In this document: piece after piece, positions 1 to 11,414 of the stretch
Numbering within the stretch: the first letter of the stretch is position 1
How the letters are laid out: each line of letters starts with the position of its first letter
Origin: Mugil cephalus
Lineage: Eukaryota > Chordata > Actinopteri > Mugiliformes > Mugilidae
Length of the DNA stretch: 64,000 nt
NCBI RefSeq assembly: GCF_022458985.1
Contig: NC_061770.1
Coordinates: 6,109,506-6,173,505, forward strand
Reading direction: 5' to 3'
The notes under the pieces: model-generated
Database searches by the model: none
Told to the model about the DNA's origin: nothing
Seen by the model: the letters and a program-made list of their open reading frames with translations, nothing else
Program-made: the position numbers and the translations under genes

Positions 1-2666
1 AAATTATCCCACTGTAGGATAAACTTAAAGGAAGGATCTTATCTTAATAAAGATTGTTCAGTGAATTCACTTGAGTTGTTCTCTTATTAATTCAGTATTA
101 CAAAGGACATCTTTTGCAGTGCAGATTATTCAGTTGTTTCTGCAGTTTTCACTGTTGACTCTAACCCTAACCCTATAAAACTTGTATAAAACTAATTTCA
201 GTGTCACTTTGAAGTTCTGGTGTAAATTGTCTATAGAGTAGGAGCTCTACTCACTTTAGTCACTTGGGGGCAGCAATGTTTAACAGATGTTTTATTTGAA
301 CAGTCGAGGAAAAAAAAACTCAATTTCAAAATGTTCCAGGTAGCACGTAGTCAAACATAAAATAGCTTAAAAGTTTATGAGTTTCAGGTCTCGCAGTTAT
401 CAATGCAATGTGTACTTTTTGAAGAACTTATTCCCTGAGAAGAACCAAGACCTTAACTCTGGTGTGTTGGAAATGGGCTGTGGTATTCATTGTGGCCCAA
501 GGGAGGGAAAGAGGACGCCTCATGCTGGCAGACAGGTGGTGTTTAAAAATACTTAGTTCTGCTGTTGATAGACTAGATTTCTAAGACATAATGAGTGACA
601 CGGTGTGAAAAGAAGAGGATAAATATGGAAACCCTGAAGCTAAAACTGGGATCTATAGGAAAGACGAAACTTTGTGGACTCACCAAAACACGGCGCATCT
701 CAAGTGTTGTAAAAGTTTTTATTTAATCTCAGCGTTGTAAATTTGACCATGTTTGGCTCCACAAATGCATTTCCTCAAATTGAGCAGTGTTAGCTGATAT
801 CATTGAATGCACAAAAACAGTCAAATGGGCCTCCGCATTCCACTAACTAGTATGGACTCTAGTCACTCTCATTGACTTAATCTCCCACTTCAGGTAATGC
901 ACTGATAGACTGCAGATAAACTAGCACATACATAAAATTATGGGAGTTTTATTAAAAGTATTTTTTGTTAAACGACTGTAGGCTTTCTCTTTCAATCGTC
1001 TGTGTGTTCATTTGCAAACTCTAAAATGCAAAACAATTTCAGCTAAAATCCTCTGTTTAAAACCCATCAGGTAATGTTACATAAAGAGCTGTTTACAACA
1101 TAAGACGTGGAGTTAAGAATCACTCTACAATTTTCTCTATCTCACAATCATGAGGTAATCTGACTGACTCCTTTGGGAAATACAGTATCTACGTTCAGGG
1201 TTGTATCCTCTGATTGAACGTCTGACAAATATGAATATTTTGAATGCTGAAAAGATGTGCACTTCAAAAAGGTACAAAAATACAGACACTCACAAACACA
1301 AAGTGCCCTCATGCGTACAAAAGTTTAACCTATATTTGGCTTAAAAGCACGACAGGCCCTGAATATAATGCACTGTAGACAGTCTTCTAAACTGATGCAT
1401 ACATGAAACCACGGGAGCTCTCAGACAAAAGCATCACAGCCACAGTATGAATCTAAATCTGTAGGTTCAGCCACATTCCTACAACATTCAGTGATTCTTA
1501 AAAATAAGCCATCATTTTCTGCTTCCTTAACCTGTTGCAAAACGTACACACCTCCCACTGGGTGCTACTCGGCATTGCAAGACGCCACAAGAACATAAAG
1601 TACGTACACAATAGCAGTGACACTCATAAGTTTCGTATTTTCCATCTCCATTTGGTTTATCAGCTCTCCAAAGCAGCAGAATGACAGTAAATGCATATAT
1701 ATAAATATATATATGTATATATATATATCAGTGAAAATAGAAAGTTTCACAGTGTAGGCCACAACAGTCTCAAATAAAGAGTTTGCAGGATGCAATTAGC
1801 AGTAATGCAGCTTGGAGTCTTAATTAATAGAGTGAAGAGCAACCGGATGAAAACAATAACCTACTTGACTTATAGACTGACACACATTTCCAGTCGTCCT
1901 ACTTAATTTTTAATCTTTTTTTTCTTCTTCAGCTTAACCCTGCTATTAAGAATATAACTGATGATAACACTGATGACACTGATGGAAATTGCAGATTAAA
2001 ACAACAGCAGTAGTTATCACTCCCAAATCCTTCACACATCTGCTGCAGTTTTTTTTTAATTTTTTTTTTAGGGTTTAATAATCAAGTTCAAGGCATAACA
2101 GAGAGAATAACATTCCTTCAGTCAGTGATTACATGACTCAAACAATACATATCTTGTGACAAACTGCAATTATCTGCCTGGTTCAGTGTTGTGAGAGGCA
2201 GCCAGTTGGTGCCAATTATAGATTTAATTTAAAGCTGTTTTGCAAAACACTTGTGACACACCGTGACAAAGTTGAATTCCCTGCTTCTCCAACATCAGTA
2301 CCAAGACAATCTCTACCATTCAGCCCCCCGACTTTAACATACAAATCCTATTCAGACGCACTGAAAAAAAAAAAATCAGTTGTTCAATGTCCTTCAGTTT
2401 CTCTAACCTCTGGAAAGAGAGGAGTTTCACAGAGCCTTACACAGTCACACCAATGACAAATGAAGAGCTGCAGCGTGAGGCTTCTGTCTCTCCTCAGCGG
2501 TGTCTTTGATCTCTGGTCCTTTCTGAGGAGGAGCAACGCCGTCTCTCTTCAACACAGTTGGTGACCTGCAGCAGACTAACATTAGTTAATGTGTGTTTAT
2601 TTTCTTTTTTTATTTCTCTTTCACTTTTTGATGTTTTATTTATTACCTGACTTGGTGGAAAATGTC
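1..2666. other. 3' flank of JPH2, no gene recognised
   Basis: This AT-rich stretch lies beyond the JPH2 stop codon. It must hold the JPH2 3' UTR near 2666 and then intergenic DNA, but I cannot place the poly(A) site, since TTTATT (AATAAA on the minus strand) occurs many times. I see no exon with splice sites. The open frames at 1565-1795 and 2253-2456 are low-complexity and unlike any family I know. A short telomere-like (CCCTAA) relic sits near 160-175. Confidence 0.6.
1695..1729. repeat. AT-rich simple repeat (TA)n
   Basis: An interrupted run of TA dinucleotides in the JPH2 3' flank. Nothing suggests a function. Confidence 0.8.
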
Positions 2667-2747
2667 TCAAGACAAAATGTGAACAAAGAGTATGGCCAGG
2701 CCGATGTTGAGCAGGATTACCATGCAGATCATTATAGTGTTTGGGCC
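2667..2747 (-). CDS. jph2: JPH2 coding exon 5 (C-terminal membrane anchor)
   Basis: This last coding exon gives residues 741-766 and the TGA stop. It starts in phase 0 after a TTTCAAG acceptor. The peptide begins GPNTIMICMVILLN and ends FVHILS, nearly the same as the C-terminus of mammalian junctophilin-2. It is one hydrophobic helix of about 21 residues, which in junctophilins sits in the sarcoplasmic reticulum membrane while the N-terminal MORN repeats bind the plasma membrane. The close match to JPH2, rather than to JPH1 (IMIVLVMLLN), helps fix the paralogue. Confidence 0.93.
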   Translation of the reverse strand, partial: GPNTIMICMVILLNIGLAILFVHILS

Positions 2748-4131
2748 CTTGAAAAGAAAGGAAGATGTGTGGTACGAGGTCAGTGAATTCAGTGAAACAT
2801 GAACATAAACTAAGACTATAGATATACAGTTAATCAAAACCATCTGAATAACTGGAGGTTTGTACAACTTACTACCTAAAGGAATAGTTGCCAACGTTAT
2901 CACTGTATTAGCACGTAAGTTCCAGAAACATACTGTCTTCACTATTATCTTGCTTGTGAGCTTTAAAGGCGCAAGTAGGTTGCACTTGCTAGCTTTAGGT
3001 ACATTAATGGTGGCTGCTTTCCAATTTTTATGCTAAGCTAGCAGTCTCCTTTAGTTCCAGCTTCCTATTAAATGCACAGGTACAACAGAGATATCAAGCT
3101 TCTCATCAAACTTTCAACTAGAAAACAAATATTCCCCAAAATGTCAGTCTATTACTTGTAACGAGGTGCCACGACCATCAGTTGAAGGTCTAGCAAATGA
3201 CAAGCGTGTAGGACTACAGGAGGATAGCGTTTCTATCAATGTTTGTCTTTTATCTGTTTATTAAATACGGAGCTATTAGGACACAGTAATAGTTTAGCAT
3301 AGCTTAGCATAACCACCAGAAATGCAGAAAACAACTCATTAACCAAGATTTTATATCCTGTTTCATCTCATTATTAAGTGCACAGTGTTTCCAGTCTTCA
3401 TGCTATGCTAACTTTCTCCAATAGTTGCATCGTATTAAATGGGTAGACACAACAGAGGTGCTGACCATTTCATTATCTGCCTGTGTTTCAGTCCTTACAT
3501 GTTACTCTAAATAACTTCAACATAAAAGTGCTCATTTATTCTATCATTTTCAGTTGTAATTGGTTCAATCTTTACTCTAAAGGGTGACTAAGTGTCCTGA
3601 TCTGAAAGAGAGCTTTTATCTGACTCTAAGTCAGATATAGGATAGTTTATCAGTACATTGACATTCATGACATTCATTCTGCCACTCTACTCATGTTACG
3701 TGAAGCAGTCAGACAAGTCGAGCTAGTGCGGTTGCTTTTTAATGTTGCGTTTAGGTACTGTACTGATTTGGACTAAAGCTGGGTGACAGGACGTCCTCTT
3801 TTTGAGACCTGAAATGTGTCAAACTCAAACTTTGAAACACTTTCAAACTTGTCTGGGATTTTATTCTACTAGACCCTCAAACATGTTTACATCAAATCTG
3901 TGTGCCCCCTCGCTGAAGGGTCCTCTTTTTCACTCACATCTGGTCACCCTAGACTAAATGCCAATACTGGCAGGCTGTTAGTAGGATTTATTCTCTCAGG
4001 TTCACAAATGTCCGCGCAAAATTGAGATGATGAAAATATTGGACTGACGGACAGACTGGCATTCCTGTCTATATCGCTAATGTGGCTAAAACAAAATGAA
4101 CTGTGAGTTGTTTGTTTGTTTACTGGATTAC
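2748..4131 (-). other. jph2: JPH2 intron 4
   Basis: A GT-AG intron with donor GTAATC at 4131 and acceptor ending at 2748. Around 3000-3450 it holds repeated diverged pieces of the dispersed fish repeat with GCTAAGCTAGC-like words, next to phrases such as 'cccaaaatgtca'. I see no other coding segment. Confidence 0.7.
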
Positions 4132-5036
4132 CTCCGGCTCCAAAGACTCTGTGACCTCACTGCTTGGGCTTGACAACGTGGCCTTAAGTCTGGCCTCTGC
4201 TTTGGGATCCACCTTCAGGGCTGCTTTGGCAATTGCAGCTTTGGCTTCCACTTGCTTTGGCAGTGTTTTAGGTTCAAGATTGGGTGCAGGTTTTGATGCT
4301 AGAGCGGGGCTGGCCTGCCGCTTTAGTAATGGCTTTGTCTCTGCTTTGCTGGCCGGCCTGCTCGCCTCCCTGGACTCCACTTTGTTCTCATAGATGGACG
4401 GAGCTCGATCGTTGGCTGATGAAGCTCTTTCTGTTTTTGCCTCTTTGGCTTTAGGCTCGGGGGTTACAGCTTTGGAGGGCACTTTAGATCGCGGTGCTTC
4501 TTCTTCATCTGGCAAGATGAGGCTATTCCTTACAGGGGCAGGGGCAGCAGGAGTGACGTCTGGAGTTTTCACATCAGAGTCAAACTTCTGCAGCGGCTTG
4601 ATCTCCAGATCAGAACCCTGCTCATTCTTATTGCTGTGACGGCTAGGAGTGCGAGAGGGGCCACGACTGCTTGGGGCCCCTCCTCCGTCAGGTGCAGCGG
4701 AACCTGAGGCTGAAGGGGTAGAGGGGCGACTACTAGGCTTGCTGTTGGCTTTAGTACTGCCCTTAGTGCCACCCCCTTTACTGGTTTTGTCATCATTCCA
4801 GCTTCCTGGACTGAGGAGTTTGGATTCTTCCTTGCTGATAATGCCTGGGCTGGGGGAAGGGGTGCGACCTGGAGACGAGCCAAGCATGAGGCTGTCCAGT
4901 TCATTCATGAGCGGGCTGTCGGGAGGTGTGGGCAGGGGCTCCTCTTCAGCTAGCAGAGGCTCATGCATGACAATATCTGTGTTCTCGCTGCCCTCCACGG
5001 CCTCGTGTAACACTCTCTTCTTCAGATACTCCGGAC
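4132..5036 (-). CDS. jph2: JPH2 coding exon 4 (divergent low-complexity region)
   Basis: This exon of 905 nt encodes residues 439-740. It starts by completing a split Gly codon in the conserved FYQPGPEYLKKR junction and ends in phase 0 at GAG|GTAATC. The sequence is rich in Ser, Pro, Lys, Glu and Ala, with many SP/TP and basic clusters. It corresponds to the poorly conserved region between the junctophilin alpha-helical segment and the membrane anchor. It is longer than the human counterpart, which accounts for most of the extra length (766 aa against about 696). Long open frames on the opposite strand are shadows of the biased codon content. No disruption is seen. Confidence 0.9.
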
Positions 5037-5113
5037 CTAAAACAGACAGTTAACATTTCATTGATTCAGTTGATGAAACTCTGAAATACTTTAGTGTACA
5101 GTTTAATGTGTAT

Positions 5114-5126
5114 CCCCCCCCCCCCC
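5114..5126. repeat. poly(C) tract
   Basis: Thirteen consecutive C on the plus strand, so G13 on the JPH2 sense strand, in the last 100 bases of intron 3 before exon 4. Its length is likely to vary or be mis-called. Confidence 0.85.
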
Positions 5127-5793
5127 GCCATTACAAGACACACAAGATTTGATTGCTAATAAGCCACAGTTGATTCTGAATGTTTCACTCATACACATTG
5201 GTCATACTTCAATCCAAGACACAATAATCAAAATTTAATTTATTTATGTACATTAATGCAGTAAATATCTCTCTGTTGTTTGTGCTGTTACCATGTTGCC
5301 ATGTCTCTGTTATATAATCTGTTGCAGTAAGATCATTTCTTTGTTTAAAATGTCTGAGATTAGTTATAGCATAACTGACTTTTCATCAACTTTATACACA
5401 ACAGGCACAACAGGAAGCAGCCGCAGAGGCTTTTAGATATACGTGCAGTCACTATATTCTTAATAATGTTCCACTTCAACACTTAACTGGACACAAACTG
5501 GTCTTCTCCATTTTACTCACATTAACAACTTCTTCAAACATAATACTTTAGTCATGCTTTAGTTTTGTAATTGTCAGTTAATATGACATTGCACTGTAGA
5601 AATTCCACTACTGCATTTTACATATTTTATTTATTTTTGAATTCACACTTTCATCCACAGTTTGGCTTTTGCCCTTTTTGTTCCTACTGACTACAAGTGA
5701 CTTATGACTTAAAAACACATCTTGTCTGTGATTGTTTGTCTATTTCAAGCTGCAGATGAATGTCCATTAGTTGTTATGATGTCCAAAGTTGTT

Positions 5794-6139
5794 GTTTTTT
5801 TTTTTTTTCAGTAAAAATTAAACGGATGGTCCTTGATCAGAGCTTTCATGGAAGAATACATATCGTGCCACGGCTTCGCCTTGTCCATTTGCGGTGTTAG
5901 TCGGAGAGCTGGACCACATCTGACTTTCTATTTGTGCCTGATTTCTTTAGGGTCTCCATCTGACAGAAATACAGGAGGCTTCTAAATGATTGCTTTGCTT
6001 TTGCACTCATGTCAACAGTCCCGTAATGAAACTGATATGATCCCATCGGCCCAATAAGATGTTCTTGTTTTAGACGTTCAAATTCAGCTATCCCTGTGGT
6101 GAAGCTCAGCTGAAGGCCCTGCATGCGCTGCACGGACAT
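5794..6139 (-). pseudogene. possible retrocopy: ORF with 3' poly(A) tract, unidentified
   Basis: On the minus strand, an 80-codon open frame (6139-5897) is followed about 90 bases later by a run of about 15 A (T-run on the plus strand, 5794-5808). A second frame stays open between the first stop and the A-run, ending in a TGA just before it. ORF, short 3' sequence and poly(A) on one strand is the look of a reverse-transcribed mRNA inserted into JPH2 intron 3. I do not recognise the protein, found no clear target-site duplication, and cannot exclude chance. Confidence 0.3.
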
Positions 6140-6522
6140 GGGGTAGATATTAATACCATATACACTATATAAATATATTCAGTAAATAGTAATGTTGTGC
6201 CACCTTTGCTCCAGCTGTATGAAGACACGTTGATTCATGTGCTCTTTGTGTCCACAAATATGAACTGATGAGGACGAGTTTGAGTGTTGTGTAAGAGAAA
6301 GGCGGTGAATAGGAACCTCTTTTAGACCCTTTTTCATAGCAGACATATTAATGGAACCAAGCCATAATTTATATACCTGCGCTTAAGAGTCAAGATGAAA
6401 AAGTTCTAGTGCGTAGATGAAGGTGAAAATAATTATATGAAGACGTCCAAGGCTGTGCTGCGTTAGCTTTAGATAACATTGTGACTGTGGCTCTGAAGCT
6501 GGAGATGTTGACGTGCACTGAC

Positions 6523-6641
6523 CTGGCTGGTAGAAAGTAGGGGACAGCTCCTTGGCCACCAGTCTGGCAATGCTGGACTCACTGTTGGAGGCGTGAGCCG
6601 CCTGTTCAGCTGCATCTGACTTAGCCTTCGCATGGGTTGTC
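6523..6641 (-). CDS. jph2: JPH2 coding exon 3 (alpha-helical region)
   Basis: This exon of 119 nt encodes residues 399-439, beginning with the last base of a split Arg codon after a CCCCTGCAG acceptor and ending one base into a Gly codon at a GTCAGT donor. The peptide ([15 protein letters not shown], then [16 protein letters not shown]) continues the Ala/Lys/Glu-rich helix that begins in exon 2. In junctophilins this helix is thought to span the gap between the plasma membrane and the sarcoplasmic reticulum. It is strongly conserved with mammalian JPH2. Confidence 0.94.
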
Positions 6642-7740
6642 CTGCAGGGGATAGATGCAACACAATCAGTGGAAATAGCAATGATGTTAATGTCCTCTTT
6701 CATCTGATTTTGTGAAATCAGATCAGTTACGAGAATCAGTCTTGTCAGGAGGAAAGTGATTAATAAGATTTAAACTGACCCACAGGACTGAAAGATGATA
6801 TTATTATGCTACTGAGATCAGAGCTCATCATCTGCATATGCATATGAACGGCACAGTTATTGCATTTTAAATCACTGAAAGACCAGCAGAACAGCTTTGA
6901 TGGAGGGAAACTAACAAAAAAACAAAACAAAAAAAGAATATTTTGGACTGATTCCTCGAGATGCAACCGAGTTATGGAATATTATTTGCATTATTATCGA
7001 AGGGAAAATAAATCATCCGCTACAAAACCTTGGATTCTACTTTTATATATTATATCCCTCTGTGTATTATGTATGATGGGGTTACATGTTAATGAATGTT
7101 TTGACCTTCCTAATCAATCACGACTAGAGCCCAGACGATGACGTTTTACAGATGGACTCCTACAGCAGTGTAAGCATGACCAAAAATACCACAGCACATG
7201 AAGGCCAGTGGTGGGAGGCTGCTGGTCATATGGCTCATTAGCAGGTGTTCTTTTCTGCTGTTGGACTGTGACGGAAATAAATTATGATTTTATCACCCTC
7301 AGCGACACAATGAGTTACTGCTGGCCAGTTACTGAGTCCACCATCACATAGAGGGAACTCGCGGATTTGTATGTTAGAAGATGTTTGGCTGAACACTGGA
7401 ACGTTTTAATCACAATGCAGCATCCGACAAAATATAACAAATGAAAGCTTCATTCTTAAATCAGTTAAGAACAGCTAGAGGATTGTGTGATATAGCACTG
7501 ATGAATGGTACAAGAAATAGTGTGCTCTTATAACTCATGTTGTAGTCTAGTCTCTTCCTGTGTGTGCTAAATTGCACATTGGAGAACAAATAAAGTATTT
7601 TGACTTGGTATTATTTTAAGGGAATAAAAGTAGGGCAGCAAACAAGTGCCATTTGTCTCCTTTTTCTTCTCCTTCTTCATCTTCTTGTTGTTGTGGTGTT
7701 GTCCTCCTACTCCTTCTTATTACTGTTACCTCTTTTTCTA

Positions 7741-7835
7741 AGTTCCATAAAGCAAATGCTAACTATGCTAACATGCTGAGGTTTGTTAATTTGGCTTGTT
7801 AGCATGCTTGTATTTGCTCATTAGTGCAAGACCAC
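7741..7835. repeat. dispersed fish repeat fragment (GCTAACATGC type)
   Basis: Repeated 'gctaac' / 'gttagc' words spaced as in a common interspersed fish repeat, next to a GT microsatellite. Similar words recur near 62930 and 63340. The class is uncertain. Confidence 0.4.
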
Positions 7836-7843
7836 CTTGTAGC

Positions 7844-7847
7844 TGTG

Positions 7848-7890
<43 letters not shown>
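7844..7890. repeat. (TG)n microsatellite
   Basis: About 23 TG units with one GC interruption, in JPH2 intron 2. Confidence 0.95.
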
Positions 7891-7895
<5 letters not shown>

Positions 7896-8970
7896 CATAG
7901 ATGAAAAGCAAGTAATCCTGAGTGATTCTCAGGTGAAATGACTGATGAACTTCATTTTACACCCATACATCATAAGAGATACTTCCTTAAAAACTCATGA
8001 GTGAAGCAAATGGAGAAGTCAGAGTGTATGTCTGTTTATAAGTTCAGTAGTTAAGATATTTCAGTCTGGGTTAAAGAGCTGGACCAATCCACAGACTATC
8101 TAAAAAACCTGTCAACAGAGAGCCGAGAGTTCAAAGCCGCCGTTCATCCCACTCTGAGAATTACTGATTGTGATTAGTCTGTAGATACTTAACATACTGT
8201 AACTTTACACTGAGCTCAAAATAGTTCTGTGCTCCACTTTAAGAGTCGTGGGGAAGGTGCTTCCCTCTGGAACAATTAGAGACTTGGCAGGTTCCCTGAT
8301 TGATATATATGAGCTCCACCTGTCCACACAGAGTCAGGTTCACAGGAACCGCTACAACCTTTTTCTCACATGCTATCACTTACATTAGTCATTAAAAATA
8401 GATTTATTGTAATTGGCACCAAAGCAATGATACATTTTCTGACCAAATAATTTGCTGCAAATAAAACAAAAAGTTTTTTTCCTTTCTTACATTTTCCTTT
8501 TTATCAAAAAAATAGCATGCAAAGCCTAAAAACATCTCAACCACTGAACCACCAGTATATAACCTGAAATGACTGTTACATTATACAACAGAATTCTCAG
8601 TATTTTTTCTTTACTATCTTCAGTAGTGGATGAAACCACATTGGAGGGCAAAATATCTAAAGTCTAAATAAACTACAGAATTACCTAAGACCAAAATTAC
8701 CATTGTATCTGATTACTTGTAATAAGCAGTTTTGCCTGATTTGGTCCTTGTTTGCTTTTAAAAAAAGAATTGTGTGTTTAATAGCTGACAGGATGGCAAA
8801 CATCTTCAGTTCGGTCTGAAAATGTGATTATTTATTTAATTAGTGAAACTTTTAAAAAAAAAATATTATTTTTTATTTAGCTGACAGACTAATGTAGTGA
8901 AGAAAAAGTACATGTTTCCCTACAAAATGTTGCTAAAATAGCAAAGAAATACAGTAATTACTAAGAACAC

Positions 8971-9135
8971 TTTATTAGGAACATTGGTGCATTCAAGTGC
9001 AATCCAATATTGCAGCTCTGTCAAAAATCTATGCCTTTTTTACATTTACAGTTTTTTTTGACATCATCAGAAAGATGATGTATATTGAAGTGCTTTCCTA
9101 ACATCTATGAAGTGGAAAACGGTGTTCCTAATAAA
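8971..9135. mobile_element. MITE-like element with 13-bp terminal inverted repeats
   Basis: TTTATTAGGAACA at 8971-8983 is repeated exactly in inverted orientation at 9123-9135, enclosing 165 bp without coding capacity. Short length and perfect terminal inverted repeats fit a non-autonomous DNA transposon. The family is not certain; TTATTAGGAAC-type ends are common among interspersed fish repeats. Confidence 0.55.
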
Positions 9136-11335
9136 ATGCTATATGTGCACTACAGAATTGATCCCAGAATTAAAATAGACAGAGGTAGCAGCCTGCTGAG
9201 GGCGTCAGTCAGTATCAGTGTCTTATGGCTTCTGATCATAAATCTCTTAGTATCACAAAGGTGATGAAACCATGAGTAGTGCAAACATCAAAGGTGCTTA
9301 AGGGCATTACCTCATAAATTACCAGACAAATAAACAAAAGATAGTATATGCTGAATTAGTGCCTATCATTAGCCATTAAATGGCAAAGGAATTAGAGCAG
9401 CTGAGCAGTGTTTCCCTAAAGGAAAGCTATATTTGTTTAAGGACAAACGTGTAATAATATCCTCTGTGGTCTCAGTTGCTAAAACTGGCTAGCATAGCAT
9501 AGCATTGTATGACTGAGATATCTCACCTGCAGAGAATAGAAAGCAAGGAGAAGCAAGGAGATATCGTGCAAGTGAGGTAACACCTGGAATTTTATTAAAC
9601 ATCTGACGACGCATAGCATTTTTTAAAAGCTAAGAAATTTACCATCTTAGTCGTATTGATATTATTTTAATTCATATTCTGCTCAACTTGCACGTCACAA
9701 AATGCCTCAAGGATAAAAAGGCACCAGTTGCTCAGGTCTAGGTTCAGCAACATTATGCCCAAAGAATGAGTTCAGCTGACTAACCGAACATACTCTGAAC
9801 AGATTATTCCATCAATGGAGTTTTTCTTTTCTTCCCTGTATGCTCAACAATTGCTTGCTGTCCTGATGGTACACCCACACCAGTAACTCCTGTTCCTCCT
9901 GAGGGTCCCATTGCTTTTGCTGCCTTCAAAGATAACTCATGAGCTTGTGGTTACCACATAGGAAGTTTCAACACAAAATGCTTGGCATTCAACTCAGCTA
10001 TGAGTCTTGAGAACACCGTTGCTAGGTAACTACTGGCTACTAGAAGCTACAGAGGGTAACAGTTTAGCAAGCTAATGGGCGGTAAATTAATTTATGAAAT
10101 ACAAAAAGGTTGGGGAGAATATCAACATACTGTAAAAGTATGAAGAAAATGCTATATGGTTGAAATGCGATATATTACTTACATTCTCCTCCACTATTTC
10201 TACAAACCTCGACAAGCATGTCACATCTTCTGAGGTGTGAATACCACATAGGGGGCTGTTCATATGGACTCTTCTTGTGAACACAGTAAACACGACTCCA
10301 TTTGAAGGAAACATATGTGTCAGTCTGGACGTGGCACAGTCTTCCTGCTCCTAATCTACCTGCATACCTGAGGCTCATCTACTCATGCTACTAATGCTAC
10401 AGCCACTACGCTCCTACGTGTTGACTCGGGGCTGACTGATATTTAAATGAGCCTTTGTTTATCTGTGTCCCGGGACACCATCTTATCTAGCTCCAGGTCT
10501 GCTCTGCCCCTCATCTTAAGTCTGTTTGCAAACAGCCTCTATTCTAATTTGTTGAAGTTGTATTATATGAACAAATCACCAGTCCTGTCTCAGGCCTGCA
10601 CCTGAGTCCTGTCTTTGGGTCCTCTAGAAAGCCATTTTAAAAGAGTCAAATATCCTTCTCTCTGCTGAAAACATCTTCCTGCTGCCTCTAAATAAGATGG
10701 ACTAAACCATAAAAGCTGCCACCTGTAATATCAAAAACGAGGCCTTAAAGTACTCCACAAAACAGAAGCCTCTTCTCCCATCATACAGTCGTGACCTGTT
10801 CTTTGTCATCTGTATGTTAGAGAGTGGATAAAGGTTGTAGAAATAAGGCACTATCAGTCAGAACGTCTCATGTCTCCTTCACTTGTAATACAACAAAGGG
10901 ATCCTGGTCTAAATGTGTGGCCTCTTCAGCCATCTAACTGCTACAGCCTGTGTTGGTCTTCCACTGTTTCTCTGTAACTTAACATGACATTTGACACTGT
11001 GACCTAAATACTCTTTATGCTGATGGGCTTTAAGGGCAGCCTTGAGGAGACACTCGTTGAACTCAGAGTACTGAGACGTCAGCTGTAGGAAGACGCACCA
11101 AACTTATGAGATCACAGCAGTAAATATAACCTAAAGGTTTATGTGTGCCCTGCCTGCCACAATGTTAAAGCATTGACTAAAGTACGTCCAAGTGTTTTGG
11201 CTGCTTTGTAATAGTCTGTTTCATGTCCCATTGCGGCCGTCCTGGAGCCGCTGATGGCCAGAGATATTCTATCATTCTGGCATGTGCCACTGGATCTTTG
11301 TGGAGGGTCCTATTCATCCGTGTAGCAACAGTGTA

Positions 11336-11337
<2 letters not shown>

Positions 11338-11413
<76 letters not shown>
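11338..11413. repeat. (TG)n microsatellite
   Basis: About 38 uninterrupted TG units in JPH2 intron 2. The open frames across it coding for His-Thr or Val-Cys runs are artefacts of the repeat. Confidence 0.97.

Positions 11414-11414
<1 letters not shown>

Larger units (their letters stand above)
5037..6522 (-). other. jph2: JPH2 intron 3
   Basis: A GT-AG intron with donor GTCAGT at 6522 and acceptor TTTTAG at 5037. It carries a C13 tract just upstream of exon 4 in gene direction and a poly(A)-tailed ORF-like segment described separately. Confidence 0.75.

Noticed and set aside
150-180. Telomere-like CCCTAA words here and near 53590
   Set aside because: Only two or three units, and the second lies inside a dispersed repeat; no sign of a chromosome end.
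4103-5053. Plus-strand open frames of 81-134 codons and a second minus-strand frame opposite JPH2 exon 4
   Set aside because: They are shadows of the GC-rich, biased coding sequence of JPH2; no splice sites or family match.
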